Below, piece after piece: positions 1-10,001 of a stretch of DNA of 64,000 bases. Origin of the DNA: Massilia sp. W12 (GTDB taxonomy: Bacteria > Pseudomonadota > Gammaproteobacteria > Burkholderiales > Burkholderiaceae_D). The stretch is taken from the NCBI RefSeq assembly GCF_037300705.1, contig NZ_CP147776.1:4030001-4094000 (forward strand). The letters run 5' to 3'. The notes beneath the pieces were generated by a model. The model had not been told where the DNA came from, ran no database searches, and saw only the letters and a list, made by a program, of their open reading frames with translations. How positions within the stretch are numbered: the first letter of the stretch is position 1; each line of letters begins with the position of its first letter. A program made the position numbers and the translations under genes.

Positions 1-69
1 TCGTCAACCGGTTCAGAATACATCAAACCATGAGCGCCAAGCCAGCCTTTTGCATCAGATCAGACCGAC

Positions 70-3000
70 TTATTCGCCCAGCAAATGATCGAGCAACACA
101 TAAAACTGTTCAATATCGAGCGGTTTGGCGACATAAGCGGTGAAACCGGCGGCCAAACCGCGCTCAGCATCGCCCTTCATCGCGTTCGCTGTCACCGCCA
201 CCACCGGGGTTTCCTGCAAGCCGGGGATGGCGCGTAATTGCTGCAAGGCCTGATAGCCATCCAGGCCGGGCAGGTTAATATCCAGCAAGATCAGGGCCGG
301 CTTGAGTTTTTCCGCCAGCGGCAGCCCGGCTTCAGCGCTGACCGCCTCCACCATTTCCAGATTGCCGCGTCTGGCCAGCACTTTATGCATCAAGCGCTGA
401 CTGGCGGCATTGTCTTCAATATACAAAATGATCTTGCGTGAAGCATCGATCTCAGCTTGTGGCGCCATGCTTTCCTCCTGTGGCCGCACGGGGGCGGCGA
501 TGCGCTCTGGTTCGGCAGGCAGCGTGACCTCCTCTGCCCGGGTTTGCGGGGGTGTATGCGGGACCCGGAGCGGTTCCGGATCAGTTTGCGCTGGCGCCGT
601 GTGTGCAGCTTCCATGACCTGCGGCGGCGGCAAGCGGCTGCTGGCGGCGCTTAAATTCAGCTCCAGCCAGAAAGTGGCGCCCAGTCCGGGCGTGGATTCC
701 ACCCCCAACTGGCCGCCCATTAAATGCAAAAGACTGCGGCAAATCAATAAACCGATGCCGGTGCCCTTGCTGCCGCCCTCTTCCGCCCCGAGGCGGTCGA
801 ATGGAGTGAACAGGCGCGCCAGCTTGTCAGCGCTCAAGCCATAACCGGTGTCGCTGACGGCGATTTGCAAGCGCGGCGTAAGCGCGCTCAGCGTATCGGT
901 GTCGTCCAGCGGCATCAAGCAGCAACCGACTTGCACGCGACCGCCGGGACGATTGTATTTTATGCCATTTGCAATCAAGGCCAGCAAGACTTGATGCAAA
1001 CAACCGGCATCGGCTATCACTTCACAATCCAGACACTCGCCCAGATCAAAGCCGATGCTCACGCCATTGGCCGCAGCCATGCCGACCACATGCGATTCGC
1101 AGGATAAAAACAGCTGACGCAAGGAAACCGGGGCCAGATGGATTTGCTGCTGGCCGGATTCGATGCGCGCCAGATCCAGCACGTCTGAGACCAGGCCCAG
1201 CAATTGCTGACCGGTGCGCGCAATTTCATACGCGCCCTGCTGCACGCTGGCGGCGGCGCGCGCGGCGCCGGGGTCTTGCTGCATCAGATTGGCATACGCC
1301 AGAATCGCATTGATGGGGGCGCGCAATTGTCGCCCCATGTCTTGCAAAAAAGCGGGTTTGACCTGATTCGCCTCATCCAGATTAAAACTGCTCATTTCAT
1401 GCAGCGCGGCCATGTCCTGCACCGTGGTGTCGCTGCGCAACAGGCGGCCATCGCTGCCCAGATGCCCCAGGCCCACCGTACGCACATAGCGGATCTGACC
1501 ATCGAAGCGGACGATGCTTTGCACGCTGTCATCGTCATCCTCTTGTATTGCCTGGTTCTGGCGCAGACTCAGATTGCTCATCAGTTCTGACCACACCAAT
1601 TGTTCTTCGTCGCGCTCCAGCGTGGCTTTGCGCTGCGCTTCATAGTGCGCGCGCGCTTCCTGTTTATCTGCGCTGATGTCATGCCGCCAGGAGACGAATT
1701 GCCAGGGCCGCCCCTCGTCATCCAGAAAGGGGGCGATGGTGGTTTCCAGCCAATACAGGCCGCCCTGTTTGTCGCGGTTGCAAATCTGGCCATGCCAGAT
1801 GCGGCCCTGATTCAGGCTGTGCCATAAATCCTGGAAAAAGGCGTTGTCATGTTCGCCGGATTTCAGCATGCGATGGTTTTGCCCCAGCAGCTCATGCCGC
1901 GCATAACCGCTGACGCGGCAAAAGCGGTCATTGATCCAGGTGATGCGGCCCATCGGATCGGTGATCGAAATCGGCGTATGCTGGTTCAAGGCTTCGTGTT
2001 CGCGTTCGCGCTCGGCGCGCAGACGCCCCAATTGGCGCTGGATTTCATGCAGGCGGCGTTGTGTGCGCGCCCGCGCAATCACAATTTGCGCCAGCATGCC
2101 CCACTCGGCGTCATGTTCCGGCAGGTGCAAGCATTCCTGCTGCACGCCGCTGGTGCGCGCGCCCAGCAACAGCACGCCCAGGCCGGGATCCAGATCGGAC
2201 AGCAGGGCGGCTTGCGCAGCTTGCGAGGCCGGCAACAAGGCCAGATCGACTTTTTGCTGTTCCAGCAATTGCATGGCGTGATTCAAATCCTGCGCCACCA
2301 TGCAGGGCATATCCTGCCCCTGCAAAGCCAGCTGGCAAGCCTGTTGCAATTGCGGGTCATCAAATAAGAGCATGATGTGCGGCAAACCGTCCGCCCCTTC
2401 CAGGCACAGTCTGGCGACGGTGGCCAGCAAGGTAGCGCTTTGCAAGGGGCGCGCCAGCAAATGACTGGCGCCGGCGCGGTACATGGCCAGCCGGGTCTGC
2501 ACTTCGCCGCGCGCGGTCACCATCAAAATTTGCAAGGAGGGCGGGGCCTGCTCGCGCGCCCGGCGCAGCCAGGACAGGGCGGCGGCTTCCAATTCAGCCT
2601 GCACCAGATCAATCAGCAGCAAGGCCGGCCAATTCAGCTTGCAGGCTTGCCACAGGCTGTCAGCGTCATGGAAAACCTCAGCGCGGTAATGCGCATCAAT
2701 CAGGGTTTGGCGCAAATTGCGCATGTGTTCGGGAATATCTCCCCAGATATAGATCAGGGCCTGCTCCGCCCCGCTGGCCGTGGGCGGTTCGCTTTCGTGC
2801 GCGCCGGTGATCGATTGCAACCAGGCTTCCGCCACCTGCACCAGGGCGTCGGCGGCGTCGATGATGCGCTGCAATTCGCCAGGTTTAGGCTGTTGCATGC
2901 GCCCCAGCAGGCGCGCCAGATTAACTTCCAGCGGTTGCGCCACTTCGGCCAGCAAGTCGATGCCAAAGCTGCGCGCGGAGGAAGACAGGCTGTGCACCAG

Positions 3001-3153
3001 ACGGTGCAGGAAATCGACGCGGCGCGGATTCCAGGTTTCCACTTCGAGCGCATGCATTTGATGCACGATTTCATCAATGCGGCGCGGCAGCTGCGCGGCA
3101 AAAGTCTGGCGCAGATGCGGATCGGGAAATGGAATGGATGCTGCCGTTGTCAT
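70..3153 (-). CDS. Hybrid sensor histidine kinase/response regulator with degenerate kinase core
   Basis: A 1027-residue multidomain signalling protein with no obvious membrane segment, so probably cytoplasmic. Order: HPt-like four-helix domain (about 1-115, His54 in a VHSLSSSARSFG context); receiver-like domain (about 131-250, Asp182, but Arg where the conserved Lys is expected); a second degenerate receiver-like segment (about 258-365); PAS domain (about 388-495); HisKA-like helix pair (about 595-665); HATPase_c with readable N, G1 and G2 boxes (about 700-825); Pro/Ala-rich linker; C-terminal receiver (about 905-1025) with the LLDINLPG phospho-acceptor and VAKPL lysine. The HisKA block reads FLQDMGRQLRAPIN, so Arg608 stands where SHELRTPLN-type kinases have the phosphorylated His. 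It may therefore act through the HPt, or as a regulatory pseudokinase. No cognate regulator is adjacent. Confidence 0.88.
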   Translation of the reverse strand: MTTAASIPFPDPHLRQTFAAQLPRRIDEIVHQMHALEVETWNPRRVDFLHRLVHSLSSSARSFGIDLLAEVAQPLEVNLARLLGRMQQPKPGELQRIIDAADALVQVAEAWLQSITGAHESEPPTASGAEQALIYIWGDIPEHMRNLRQTLIDAHYRAEVFHDADSLWQACKLNWPALLLIDLVQAELEAAALSWLRRAREQAPPSLQILMVTARGEVQTRLAMYRAGASHLLARPLQSATLLATVARLCLEGADGLPHIMLLFDDPQLQQACQLALQGQDMPCMVAQDLNHAMQLLEQQKVDLALLPASQAAQAALLSDLDPGLGVLLLGARTSGVQQECLHLPEHDAEWGMLAQIVIARARTQRRLHEIQRQLGRLRAEREREHEALNQHTPISITDPMGRITWINDRFCRVSGYARHELLGQNHRMLKSGEHDNAFFQDLWHSLNQGRIWHGQICNRDKQGGLYWLETTIAPFLDDEGRPWQFVSWRHDISADKQEARAHYEAQRKATLERDEEQLVWSELMSNLSLRQNQAIQEDDDDSVQSIVRFDGQIRYVRTVGLGHLGSDGRLLRSDTTVQDMAALHEMSSFNLDEANQVKPAFLQDMGRQLRAPINAILAYANLMQQDPGAARAAASVQQGAYEIARTGQQLLGLVSDVLDLARIESGQQQIHLAPVSLRQLFLSCESHVVGMAAANGVSIGFDLGECLDCEVIADAGCLHQVLLALIANGIKYNRPGGRVQVGCCLMPLDDTDTLSALTPRLQIAVSDTGYGLSADKLARLFTPFDRLGAEEGGSKGTGIGLLICRSLLHLMGGQLGVESTPGLGATFWLELNLSAASSRLPPPQVMEAAHTAPAQTDPEPLRVPHTPPQTRAEEVTLPAEPERIAAPVRPQEESMAPQAEIDASRKIILYIEDNAASQRLMHKVLARRGNLEMVEAVSAEAGLPLAEKLKPALILLDINLPGLDGYQALQQLRAIPGLQETPVVAVTANAMKGDAERGLAAGFTAYVAKPLDIEQFYVLLDHLLGE

Positions 3154-3313
3154 GCGTGTCTTTCCAAAACGCTCGGGTCAACAGTGCAAGAAGGGAGGCT
3201 TGCGCGAAAGCAATCAAATGGATTTTAACCGCCTTGTGGCAAGCCTGGATAATTTTGCATACAAATTTCACAGCCTGATACAACAAGCTGCGGTATGGCG
3301 TCATGCAGGCGCA

Positions 3314-4087
3314 TCAAGCGCCTTGTGGCATACGCGCCAGGGCGACATAGTTTTCCAGCGCCACCGCTTCCGGGCGCAAGCCCGGATCAATTCCAGCCTC
3401 GCGCAATTGCTGTTCACTGAACATGCCCGCCAGGCAGTTGCGGATCACTTTGCGGCGCTGCGAAAACGCCTGCGTCACCACCGCTTCCAGGCGCGCGCCG
3501 TCGCAGGCCAAAGGCTGCGCCAGCGGAATCATGCGCACAATCGCCGAATCAACTTGCGGCGCCGGATCAAACGCCTGCGGCGGCACTACAAACAGCATAT
3601 CCATTGCATAGCGCCATTGCAACATCACCGACAAGCGGCCATAGGCTTTGCTGCCGGGTTCGGCCACCATGCGCTCGACCACTTCTTTTTGCAACATGAA
3701 ATGCTGATCCGCCACCTGCGGCGCATATTGCGCCAGATGAAACAGCAAGGGGGTGGAAATATTGTAGGGCAGATTACCGACCACGCGCAGTTTGCGCCCT
3801 TCCTGCAACAAACTGGAAAAATCAAATTGCAGCGCATCGCCGGCGTGAATGCTGAGTTGCTCCGGCTTGAATTGCTTTTGCAGACGCGCCACCAGATCGC
3901 GGTCCAGCTCCACCACATGCAGATGCGCCAGATCTTGCAGCAACAATTTGGTAAGCGCCGCCAGGCCAGGCCCGATTTCCACCATCAAATCATCACGTTG
4001 CGGCGCAATGCCGCGCACAATGTCGTACAAAACCTGCTGGTCGGTCAGGAAATTCTGGCCGAAACGTTTTTTGGCGATATGTTTCAT
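3314..4087 (-). CDS. rsmA: 16S rRNA dimethyladenosine transferase RsmA (KsgA)
   Basis: A 257-residue SAM-dependent methyltransferase that dimethylates the two adjacent adenosines in helix 45 near the 3' end of 16S rRNA during small-subunit maturation. It opens with [11 protein letters not shown], the family signature. A Rossmann SAM site follows ([11 protein letters not shown]), then the adenine-recognition motif [10 protein letters not shown]. Length is normal for the family. It is followed on the same strand by the hybrid kinase after a 160-bp gap and preceded by recQ after a 101-bp gap, so it is probably transcribed alone or weakly coupled. Nothing unusual is seen. Confidence 0.97.
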   Translation of the reverse strand: MKHIAKKRFGQNFLTDQQVLYDIVRGIAPQRDDLMVEIGPGLAALTKLLLQDLAHLHVVELDRDLVARLQKQFKPEQLSIHAGDALQFDFSSLLQEGRKLRVVGNLPYNISTPLLFHLAQYAPQVADQHFMLQKEVVERMVAEPGSKAYGRLSVMLQWRYAMDMLFVVPPQAFDPAPQVDSAIVRMIPLAQPLACDGARLEAVVTQAFSQRRKVIRNCLAGMFSEQQLREAGIDPGLRPEAVALENYVALARMPQGA

Positions 4088-4188
4088 CGGGGGTGGCGGG
4101 AGTGGAATGGATCAGGGCGCAACTATAGCATTTTCAGGCTTGCGCCGTGATAAAAATTGCAATTTGGAAACATTTCTGCTGGCTGCAT

Positions 4189-6105
4189 TCAGTCTTTCAA
4201 GGCGCGCAACACATCCAAAATCTGCTGCCCGTAACTCTCCAGCTTGCGTTGACCAACGCCGGAGATATGGCCAAGCTCTTCCAGACTGGCCGGCTGCGCC
4301 TTGGCGATTTCGCGCAAGGTGGCGTCCACAAAAATCACATACGCCGGCACATTGTGTTCGCGCGCGGTTTCCACGCGCCACCAGCGCAGTTTTTCAAATA
4401 TCGCCTGTTCGCCGGAAGACAGATCGGTTTCGACAAAGGGTTTGTTCTGGCGCTGGCTGCCGCGTTTGGCGGCTTTTTGATAGCGCCGCAAATCTATTTT
4501 GCGCTCGCCCATCAAGGCCGGACGCGCCGCTTCGGTTAATTTCAAGGCGTTATACGCTTCATGATCTACCGTCAGCAAACCGAGCGCGATGCTTTGCCGC
4601 ACAATCGAGCGCCATTCGTCTTCACTGTGTTCGCGCCCGCAGCCAAAGGTTTTCAGTTGATCGTGCTGCCACTGCAATACTTTTTCGCTGGAGATGCCGC
4701 GCAACACTTCGATAATATGTCCAGTACCAAAGCGCTGGCCGCAACGGTACACCGCTGACAACAGTTTTTGCACCTGCACAGTGGCGTCAAATAATTGCGG
4801 CGGCAATAAACAGGTGTCGCAATTGCCGCAAGGCTGACTGGGCTGGCCGAAATATTCCAGCAAACGCATGCGGCGACAGTTGGCGGTTTCGCATAAGCCC
4901 AACATGGCGTCGAGTTTCATGCGCAAGACGCGCTTGAAATTTTCATCCGCTTCGGATTCTTCAATCATGCGCCGCTGCAGCACCACGTCTTGCAAGCCAT
5001 ATGCCATCCAGGCGTGCGCCGGCATGCCATCGCGCCCGGCGCGCCCGGTTTCCTGGTAATACCCTTCAATGTTTTTCGGCAAATCCAGATGCGCGACAAA
5101 GCGCACATCGGGTTTATCAATCCCCATGCCAAAGGCAATCGTGGCGGTCATCACCAGGCCGTCTTCACGCAAAAAACGGGCCTGGTGCGCCGCTCTTTGC
5201 GCATGCGGCATGCCAGCGTGATAGGGCAAGGCGGCAATGCCGTGCTGCTTTAAAAATTCGGCGGTTTCTTCGACTTTTTTGCGCGATAAGCAATACACAA
5301 TCCCGGCTTCGCCGCTGTGCTCGCTTTGGATGAAGTCGAGCAATTGTTTTTTGCCATTGTCCTTTTCCACGATCTGATAGCGGATATTCGGACGGTCAAA
5401 GCTGGAGACAAATTGGCGCGCTTCCTGCAGCTGCAGGCGCAGCGCGATTTCGGCGCGGGTCTGGGCGTCAGCGGTGGCGGTCAGGGCGATCCGTGGCACT
5501 TGCGGAAAGCGCTCGTGCAAGACGGAGAGCTGGATATATTCCGGGCGGAAATCATGTCCCCATTGTGAAACGCAATGCGCTTCATCAATCGCAAACAGGG
5601 CGATGCGGGTGCTTTCCAGCAATTCCAGGCAGCGCGGCGTCATCAAGCGTTCCGGCGCCACATACAGCAAATCGAGCTGACCGCGCCGCACTTTGCCGAC
5701 CACATCGCGCGTCTGTTCCATGGTTTGGGTGGAATTTAAAAACGCCGCGCGCACCCCGAGTTCGGCCAGCGCATCGACCTGATCTTGCATCAGGGCGATC
5801 AACGGCGACACCACCACCCCCACGCCCTGGCGCAAAATAGCGGGGATCTGATAACACAGCGATTTGCCGCCGCCGGTCGGCATCAAGACCAGGGCGTCGC
5901 CGCCGGCGGCGACTTGCTGCACAATCTCGGCCTGTTCGCCCCGGAAGGCGGGATAACCAAATACGGTGTTGAGCACATGCAAAGCTTGCGCGCGCAAATC
6001 GCCCGGCGGCAGTGCGCGCACCGGCGGCGGTGCGGCGGCTGGCGCGTCGCCTGGAATATCATCCCACCACGAGGGCGGCGCATCTTGCATGAAATCGTCC
6101 ATCAA
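4189..6105 (-). CDS. recQ: ATP-dependent DNA helicase RecQ
   Basis: A 638-residue 3'-5' DNA helicase of the RecQ family, acting in recombination and fork repair. Helicase motifs are clear: Walker [15 protein letters not shown], a DEAH box followed by the RecQ aromatic loop ([17 protein letters not shown]), and motif VI with [12 protein letters not shown]. The RecQ-C-terminal zinc cysteines appear in CETANCRRM and CGNCDTC. A C-terminal HRDC domain is present (about 560-638). The N-terminus carries about 30 extra Pro/Ala-rich residues before the helicase core. The start codon overlaps the stop of uppP by four bases, so the two genes are translationally coupled, an odd functional pairing. Confidence 0.97.
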   Translation of the reverse strand: MMDDFMQDAPPSWWDDIPGDAPAAAPPPVRALPPGDLRAQALHVLNTVFGYPAFRGEQAEIVQQVAAGGDALVLMPTGGGKSLCYQIPAILRQGVGVVVSPLIALMQDQVDALAELGVRAAFLNSTQTMEQTRDVVGKVRRGQLDLLYVAPERLMTPRCLELLESTRIALFAIDEAHCVSQWGHDFRPEYIQLSVLHERFPQVPRIALTATADAQTRAEIALRLQLQEARQFVSSFDRPNIRYQIVEKDNGKKQLLDFIQSEHSGEAGIVYCLSRKKVEETAEFLKQHGIAALPYHAGMPHAQRAAHQARFLREDGLVMTATIAFGMGIDKPDVRFVAHLDLPKNIEGYYQETGRAGRDGMPAHAWMAYGLQDVVLQRRMIEESEADENFKRVLRMKLDAMLGLCETANCRRMRLLEYFGQPSQPCGNCDTCLLPPQLFDATVQVQKLLSAVYRCGQRFGTGHIIEVLRGISSEKVLQWQHDQLKTFGCGREHSEDEWRSIVRQSIALGLLTVDHEAYNALKLTEAARPALMGERKIDLRRYQKAAKRGSQRQNKPFVETDLSSGEQAIFEKLRWWRVETAREHNVPAYVIFVDATLREIAKAQPASLEELGHISGVGQRKLESYGQQILDVLRALKD

Positions 6106-6929
6106 TCAACCCACTTGACCAGGCCGCTGTAATGGGTGGCCAGCACTACCAGACCGAAGGCGATGCGATACCAGGCGAAGGGCTTGAAATCATGCGTGCT
6201 GATATAGCGCAACAACCAGCGCACACACAGGAAGGCGGAAGCAAAGGCCGCCAGCGAACCCACGCCGAACATGGGCAAATCGGCGACGGACAGCAAGGCG
6301 CGCTCTTTATACAGGGAATACAGGGTGGCGCCGACCAGGGTCGGCATCGCCAGGAAGAAAGAAAATTCGGTGGCGGCTTTGCGCGACAAACCGAGGAACA
6401 TGCCGCCGATGATGGTGGCGCCGGAACGGCTGGTGCCGGGAATCAGGGCCAGACACTGCATCAAGCCGACTTTCAAGGCGTCCAGCAAGCTCATTTGATC
6501 CACTTCCTGAATACGCGGCGCATGTTCAGCCTGTTTTTGCCGCGCTTCGGCCCAGAAAATGATAAAACCGCCGATGATGAAAGCCAGCGCCACCGGCACC
6601 GGCTGGAACAGATGGGCTTTGATCAGCTTGCCAAACAGCAAACCCAACACTACCGCAGGACTGAAGGCGACCAGGATATTGATGGCGAATTGACGCTCAC
6701 GCGGAACCGAAAACACGCCGGCGATCAGTTTGCCAATGCGGGCGCGGTATTCCCAGAACACCGCCAGCATAGCCCCGGCCTGGATCACAATTTCAAATAC
6801 TTTCGCTTTTTCACTGGTGAAATTGAGCAGACTGCCGGCCAGAATCAAATGCCCGGTGGAGGAAATCGGTAAAAACTCGGTAAAACCTTCCACCAAACCC
6901 ATGATGAAGGCGATCAGCAAAATATCCAT
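6102..6929 (-). CDS. uppP: Undecaprenyl-diphosphatase UppP (BacA)
   Basis: A 275-residue integral membrane phosphatase that recycles undecaprenyl diphosphate to the monophosphate lipid carrier for peptidoglycan and other envelope polymers. The family signatures are present: the N-terminal [15 protein letters not shown] box and the internal [10 protein letters not shown] box with its catalytic Arg/Ser. Several hydrophobic helices follow, and the length is typical. It lies upstream of recQ and overlaps it by four bases (ATGA), so recQ translation probably depends on it. Confidence 0.97.
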   Translation of the reverse strand: MDILLIAFIMGLVEGFTEFLPISSTGHLILAGSLLNFTSEKAKVFEIVIQAGAMLAVFWEYRARIGKLIAGVFSVPRERQFAINILVAFSPAVVLGLLFGKLIKAHLFQPVPVALAFIIGGFIIFWAEARQKQAEHAPRIQEVDQMSLLDALKVGLMQCLALIPGTSRSGATIIGGMFLGLSRKAATEFSFFLAMPTLVGATLYSLYKERALLSVADLPMFGVGSLAAFASAFLCVRWLLRYISTHDFKPFAWYRIAFGLVVLATHYSGLVKWVD

Positions 6930-7067
6930 GAACAGTGCGGGGAAACGGGAAAAGCCGCTATTTTACCGCCTGCAGCGGGGATCAGGCGGGAAAATGCGCG
7001 GCAACTGATTCTGGCGAAGCGCTGGCAAAAAGCACCGCCGGTTTTACCGCCTGCAGCGCTTCATTCT

Positions 7068-7209
7068 GTTTGTGCCGGGCTTGTCGAAACACACAGTTTT
7101 TTGCCGTTCGTGCTGAGCTTGTCGAAGCACATTGTTTTTTGCCGTTCGTGCTGAGCTTGTCGAAGCACATTGTTTTTTGCCGTTCGTGCTGCGCTTGTCA
7201 AAGCACATA
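7068..7209. repeat. 38-bp tandem repeat, about 3.7 copies
   Basis: Three copies of a 38-bp unit begin at 7096, 7134 and 7172, preceded by a degenerate partial copy at about 7068-7095. The unit is a T-run followed by GCCGTTCGTGCTGAGCTTG and then TCGAAGCACATT. Within it GTGCT/AGCAC and GCTT/AAGC can form small hairpins. The first two copies are identical; the last has two substitutions (GAGCTT to GCGCTT and TCGAAG to TCAAAG). The array lies between uppP and the lipoprotein gene, both on the minus strand. The core resembles an intergenic repeat known from many proteobacteria. A 17-bp direct repeat (TTTTACCGCCTGCAGCG) also occurs nearby at 6961 and 7042. Confidence 0.9.
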
Positions 7210-7222
7210 GCGCGCCAGTGTC

Positions 7223-7783
7223 TTACTTGGCCGCCACGGTCACCACCAGCGCATCATTGCGCACCGCCACTTTGGCCAGCGCATAGTCGCGCCCCAGCAC
7301 GCGCATTTGATCCGGCTGCAGGGTATACAGCGGAATATCCTGTAAAAAACGATCAAGCAAGAGGCTGCCGATCTGGTTCAGCTGGCGCTTGTACACCGGG
7401 TCGGCGCCATCGACGGAAAAGTCATCAATCCGCGCATCGTGCAAGAACAGCGCATTTTTCTGACCATCCACTTTCAAAGCGCCCGAGAGTTTGAGCATGC
7501 CGCGCCAGGTTTTGCTGGTAAAAGGCGGCATCAAGACTAATTCAAAACGCGCATTCACCCGCCCATCAGCGCCGGATAAACCCAGCTGCGGCCCCTGCAG
7601 GCGGATATCAAACATATCCAGCACGCGATTGGTGATCGGAAAACGTTTGTCCACGTTTTCCTGCAATTTGGTAAGCGGAATCACCACATCATGCGAGCCG
7701 CCCGGCAGCATGGCGCAGGAGGTGAGCGCGAAGAACAGGCAAAGCGCGGCGCAGGCGCGCACAAAGGCGTGACGTAGCAACAT
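7223..7783 (-). CDS. DUF1439-type (YceB-like) lipoprotein
   Basis: A 186-residue predicted lipoprotein. The hydrophobic N-terminus ends in the lipobox ALTSC, so the mature protein would be anchored through that Cys. The rest (IPLTKLQENVDKRFPI, then alternating strands) resembles the DUF1439/YceB family of envelope lipoproteins of unknown function. I place the start at 7783 rather than at an in-frame site 12 bases upstream, because GGAG lies about 7 bases before this ATG. No biochemical role can be deduced. Confidence 0.8.
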   Translation of the reverse strand: MLLRHAFVRACAALCLFFALTSCAMLPGGSHDVVIPLTKLQENVDKRFPITNRVLDMFDIRLQGPQLGLSGADGRVNARFELVLMPPFTSKTWRGMLKLSGALKVDGQKNALFLHDARIDDFSVDGADPVYKRQLNQIGSLLLDRFLQDIPLYTLQPDQMRVLGRDYALAKVAVRNDALVVTVAAK

Positions 7784-7892
7784 GGCTGACTCCAAAATTC
7801 AGATTTCAATCAACATTGTAGCTGGCGCACCGGCATTTCTGCGCGAAAGCAGGCGGGGATTTTGTCTGCAGTTTGGCGGATTGGCGACGCCC

Positions 7893-8900
7893 TCAGCGCT
7901 TTACAAAAAACCGGGTGTACAGCTCAATCACGCGCAACACATCCGCGCGCGACAGATCCAAATGCGTCACCATCCTTGTCAGCGGCGCGATGCTGATGAG
8001 CACGCCCTGCTCGCGCAGATAGGCGCCCAGCTCGGCGCAGTATTTTTGCGGCACGCGGCAATACACAATATTGGTTTGCGGCATATCCACTTGCAGTTCT
8101 TCAATTTGCGCCAAGCCTTGCGCCAGCAGCTGCGCATTCTCATGATCTTCGGCCAATCGGGCCACATTGTGCTGTAGGGCATACAGGCCGCCGGCGGCCA
8201 TCATGCCGGCCTGACGCATGCCGCCGCCCAGCATTTTGCGCCAGCGTTTGGCGCGCTCAATAAAGTCCGTCCCGCCCAGCAAGAGCGAGCCGATCGGCGC
8301 GCCCAAGCCTTTGGACAGGCATAGCGACACGCTGTCAAAGCCTTGCGTCAGCACGCGCGGCGCCACTTCGAGTTTTACGGCGGCGTTGCAAATGCGCGCG
8401 CCGTCCAGATGGGTGGCGAGTTTTTTATGCTGCGCCAGTTTCAAGGCGGCCGCCACATAGGCCGGCGGCAACACGCGCCCGCCGATGGTGTTTTCCAGCG
8501 CCAGCAGACGGCTGCGGGCGAAATGAAAATCCGGCGGTTTGATGGCGGCTTCGATATCGCCCAGGGCGATGCTGCCATCCGCTTGATTCGGCAAGGGTTG
8601 CGGTTGAATGCTGCCCAACACCGCAGCGCCGCCGCCCTCGTAGCGATAGGTGTGGGCTTCCTGGCCGACGATGTATTCATCGCCGCGCTCGCAGTGGGTG
8701 AGCAAGGCGATTAAATTGGTTTGCGTGCCGGATGGGGCGAACAAGGCGGCGGCAAAGCCGAACATTTCCGCCGCATATTCCTGCAAGCGCTGCACGCCCG
8801 GATCATCGCCCCAGACATCATCGCCAACTTCGGCGGCGGCAATCACGGCCCGCATCGCAGGGCTGGGACGGGTCACGGTATCGCTGCGCAAATCAATCAT
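7893..8900 (-). CDS. ltaE: Low-specificity L-threonine aldolase
   Basis: A PLP-dependent fold-type I enzyme (335 residues from this start) that cleaves threonine/allo-threonine to glycine and acetaldehyde. The N-terminus IDLRSDTVTRPS is the family hallmark, and LSKGLGAPIGS carries the PLP lysine. The open frame extends 13 codons further upstream, but this ATG has an AGGAG Shine-Dalgarno five to six bases before it and starts exactly at the conserved N-terminus. It lies 31 bases downstream of the methyltransferase, at the tail of the isc operon. Confidence 0.93.
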   Translation of the reverse strand: MIDLRSDTVTRPSPAMRAVIAAAEVGDDVWGDDPGVQRLQEYAAEMFGFAAALFAPSGTQTNLIALLTHCERGDEYIVGQEAHTYRYEGGGAAVLGSIQPQPLPNQADGSIALGDIEAAIKPPDFHFARSRLLALENTIGGRVLPPAYVAAALKLAQHKKLATHLDGARICNAAVKLEVAPRVLTQGFDSVSLCLSKGLGAPIGSLLLGGTDFIERAKRWRKMLGGGMRQAGMMAAGGLYALQHNVARLAEDHENAQLLAQGLAQIEELQVDMPQTNIVYCRVPQKYCAELGAYLREQGVLISIAPLTRMVTHLDLSRADVLRVIELYTRFFVKR

Positions 8901-8931
8901 GCTGCTCTCCTGGTGCGTTAGGACGCATTGC

Positions 8932-9795
8932 TCAGACAAAAAAGCGGGTTTCCAGCTCCTGCAAACCCAGTTGATCCAGAATTTCCGTCAAGCGCTTGCG
9001 GGCGCGTCCGCGCGCCGCGCCGGCGTTGCGGCTGGCGATGATCAGTTCGTTTTTCATCGAATGTTCCCAGCCGACCAGCTCGGTCACATTGACTTGATAG
9101 CCATGCGCTTCCAATTGCAGACAGCGTAAAACATTGGTGACCTGGCTGCCAAACTCGCGCGTGTGCAACGGATGGCGCCAGAGTTCAGACAAGGCTCCGC
9201 GCGCTAAGGCTTGCGCTTTGTTTTTGCGCAAGACTTGCGCCACTTCGGCCTGGCAGCAGGGCGCCAGCACGATGTGGGAGGCTTGCTTTTCGAGGGCAAA
9301 GCGGATCGCGTCATCTGTTGCGGTATTGCAGGCGTGCAGCGCAGTCACCACGTCGATTTGCGGCGGCAGGCTGTGCTCGGCAATCGAATCCGCCACCGAC
9401 ATGGAAAGAAATTGCATGCCGTCAAAGCCGAAACGTTGCGCCAATTCCTGTGATTTTTGCACCAGCTCGCTGCGCGTCTCGATTCCGAAAATATTGCCGG
9501 GGACATGTTGCCGGCCAGCGGCGTCTTTGAAAAACAGATCGTACAGAATAAAGCCGAGATATGACTTGCCGGCGCCGTGATCGACCAGCTGCACTTGCTG
9601 TCTTTGCGTGAGCACCTGTTGTAACAGCGGCTCAATGAATTGATACAGGTGATAGACCTGCTTGAGTTTGCGCCGGCTGTCCTGATTCAATTTGCCATCG
9701 CGCGTCAGGATGTGCAATTCTTTGAGCAGTTCGACCGATTGACCGGGACGGATCTCATGCTTTTCTGCGGCGGCGGGAGCTTGCTTGGCGGCCAT
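8932..9795 (-). CDS. Class I SAM-dependent methyltransferase
   Basis: A 287-residue protein with a Rossmann SAM site (LVDHGAGKSYLGFILYDLF) and a later motif VTALHACNTATDDAIRFAL. This fits the methyltransferase family related to GSTCD C-terminal domains. A conserved LAPCCQAE segment follows; the Cys pair may belong to the active site. The substrate is unknown. The start ATG overlaps the iscX stop (TGATG), so it is translationally coupled to the isc operon. This suggests either cotranscription for convenience or an unstudied link to Fe-S metabolism. Confidence 0.8.
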   Translation of the reverse strand: MAAKQAPAAAEKHEIRPGQSVELLKELHILTRDGKLNQDSRRKLKQVYHLYQFIEPLLQQVLTQRQQVQLVDHGAGKSYLGFILYDLFFKDAAGRQHVPGNIFGIETRSELVQKSQELAQRFGFDGMQFLSMSVADSIAEHSLPPQIDVVTALHACNTATDDAIRFALEKQASHIVLAPCCQAEVAQVLRKNKAQALARGALSELWRHPLHTREFGSQVTNVLRCLQLEAHGYQVNVTELVGWEHSMKNELIIASRNAGAARGRARKRLTEILDQLGLQELETRFFV

Positions 9796-9989
9796 CAGCG
9801 TGCTTCGTCTATCCAGGCCATTTGAATCGCTTCCAGGATTTTCTCGCCGGAGCGCTGCGGATCATCGCTGAATTCCTCCAACTCGCAGACCCAGGCGTGC
9901 AAATCGGTGAAGCGCACTTGCAAGGGATTGATAGCGGGGAATTTGTCGTACAGCGCTTCAGCAATGCGCTGGGTGTCAGTCCATTTCAT
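9795..9989 (-). CDS. iscX: Fe-S assembly protein IscX
   Basis: A 64-residue acidic protein of the IscX/YfhJ family, a modulator of iron delivery and of IscS activity in cluster assembly. The sequence has the expected [14 protein letters not shown] opening, the [16 protein letters not shown] core and the IQMAWIDE ending. The length is normal. It follows fdx by 12 bases and overlaps the methyltransferase start. Confidence 0.95.
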   Translation of the reverse strand: MKWTDTQRIAEALYDKFPAINPLQVRFTDLHAWVCELEEFSDDPQRSGEKILEAIQMAWIDEAR

Positions 9990-10001
9990 GCGTCCGCTCC
10001 T

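Noticed and set aside
2377-3228. Long plus-strand open frame opposite the hybrid kinase (283 codons)
   Set aside because: Antisense to strongly conserved kinase domains; low-complexity Gln/Gly composition and no domain pattern.
7068-7209. CRISPR array
   Set aside because: The units are contiguous 38-bp tandem copies with no variable spacers, and no cas genes are present.
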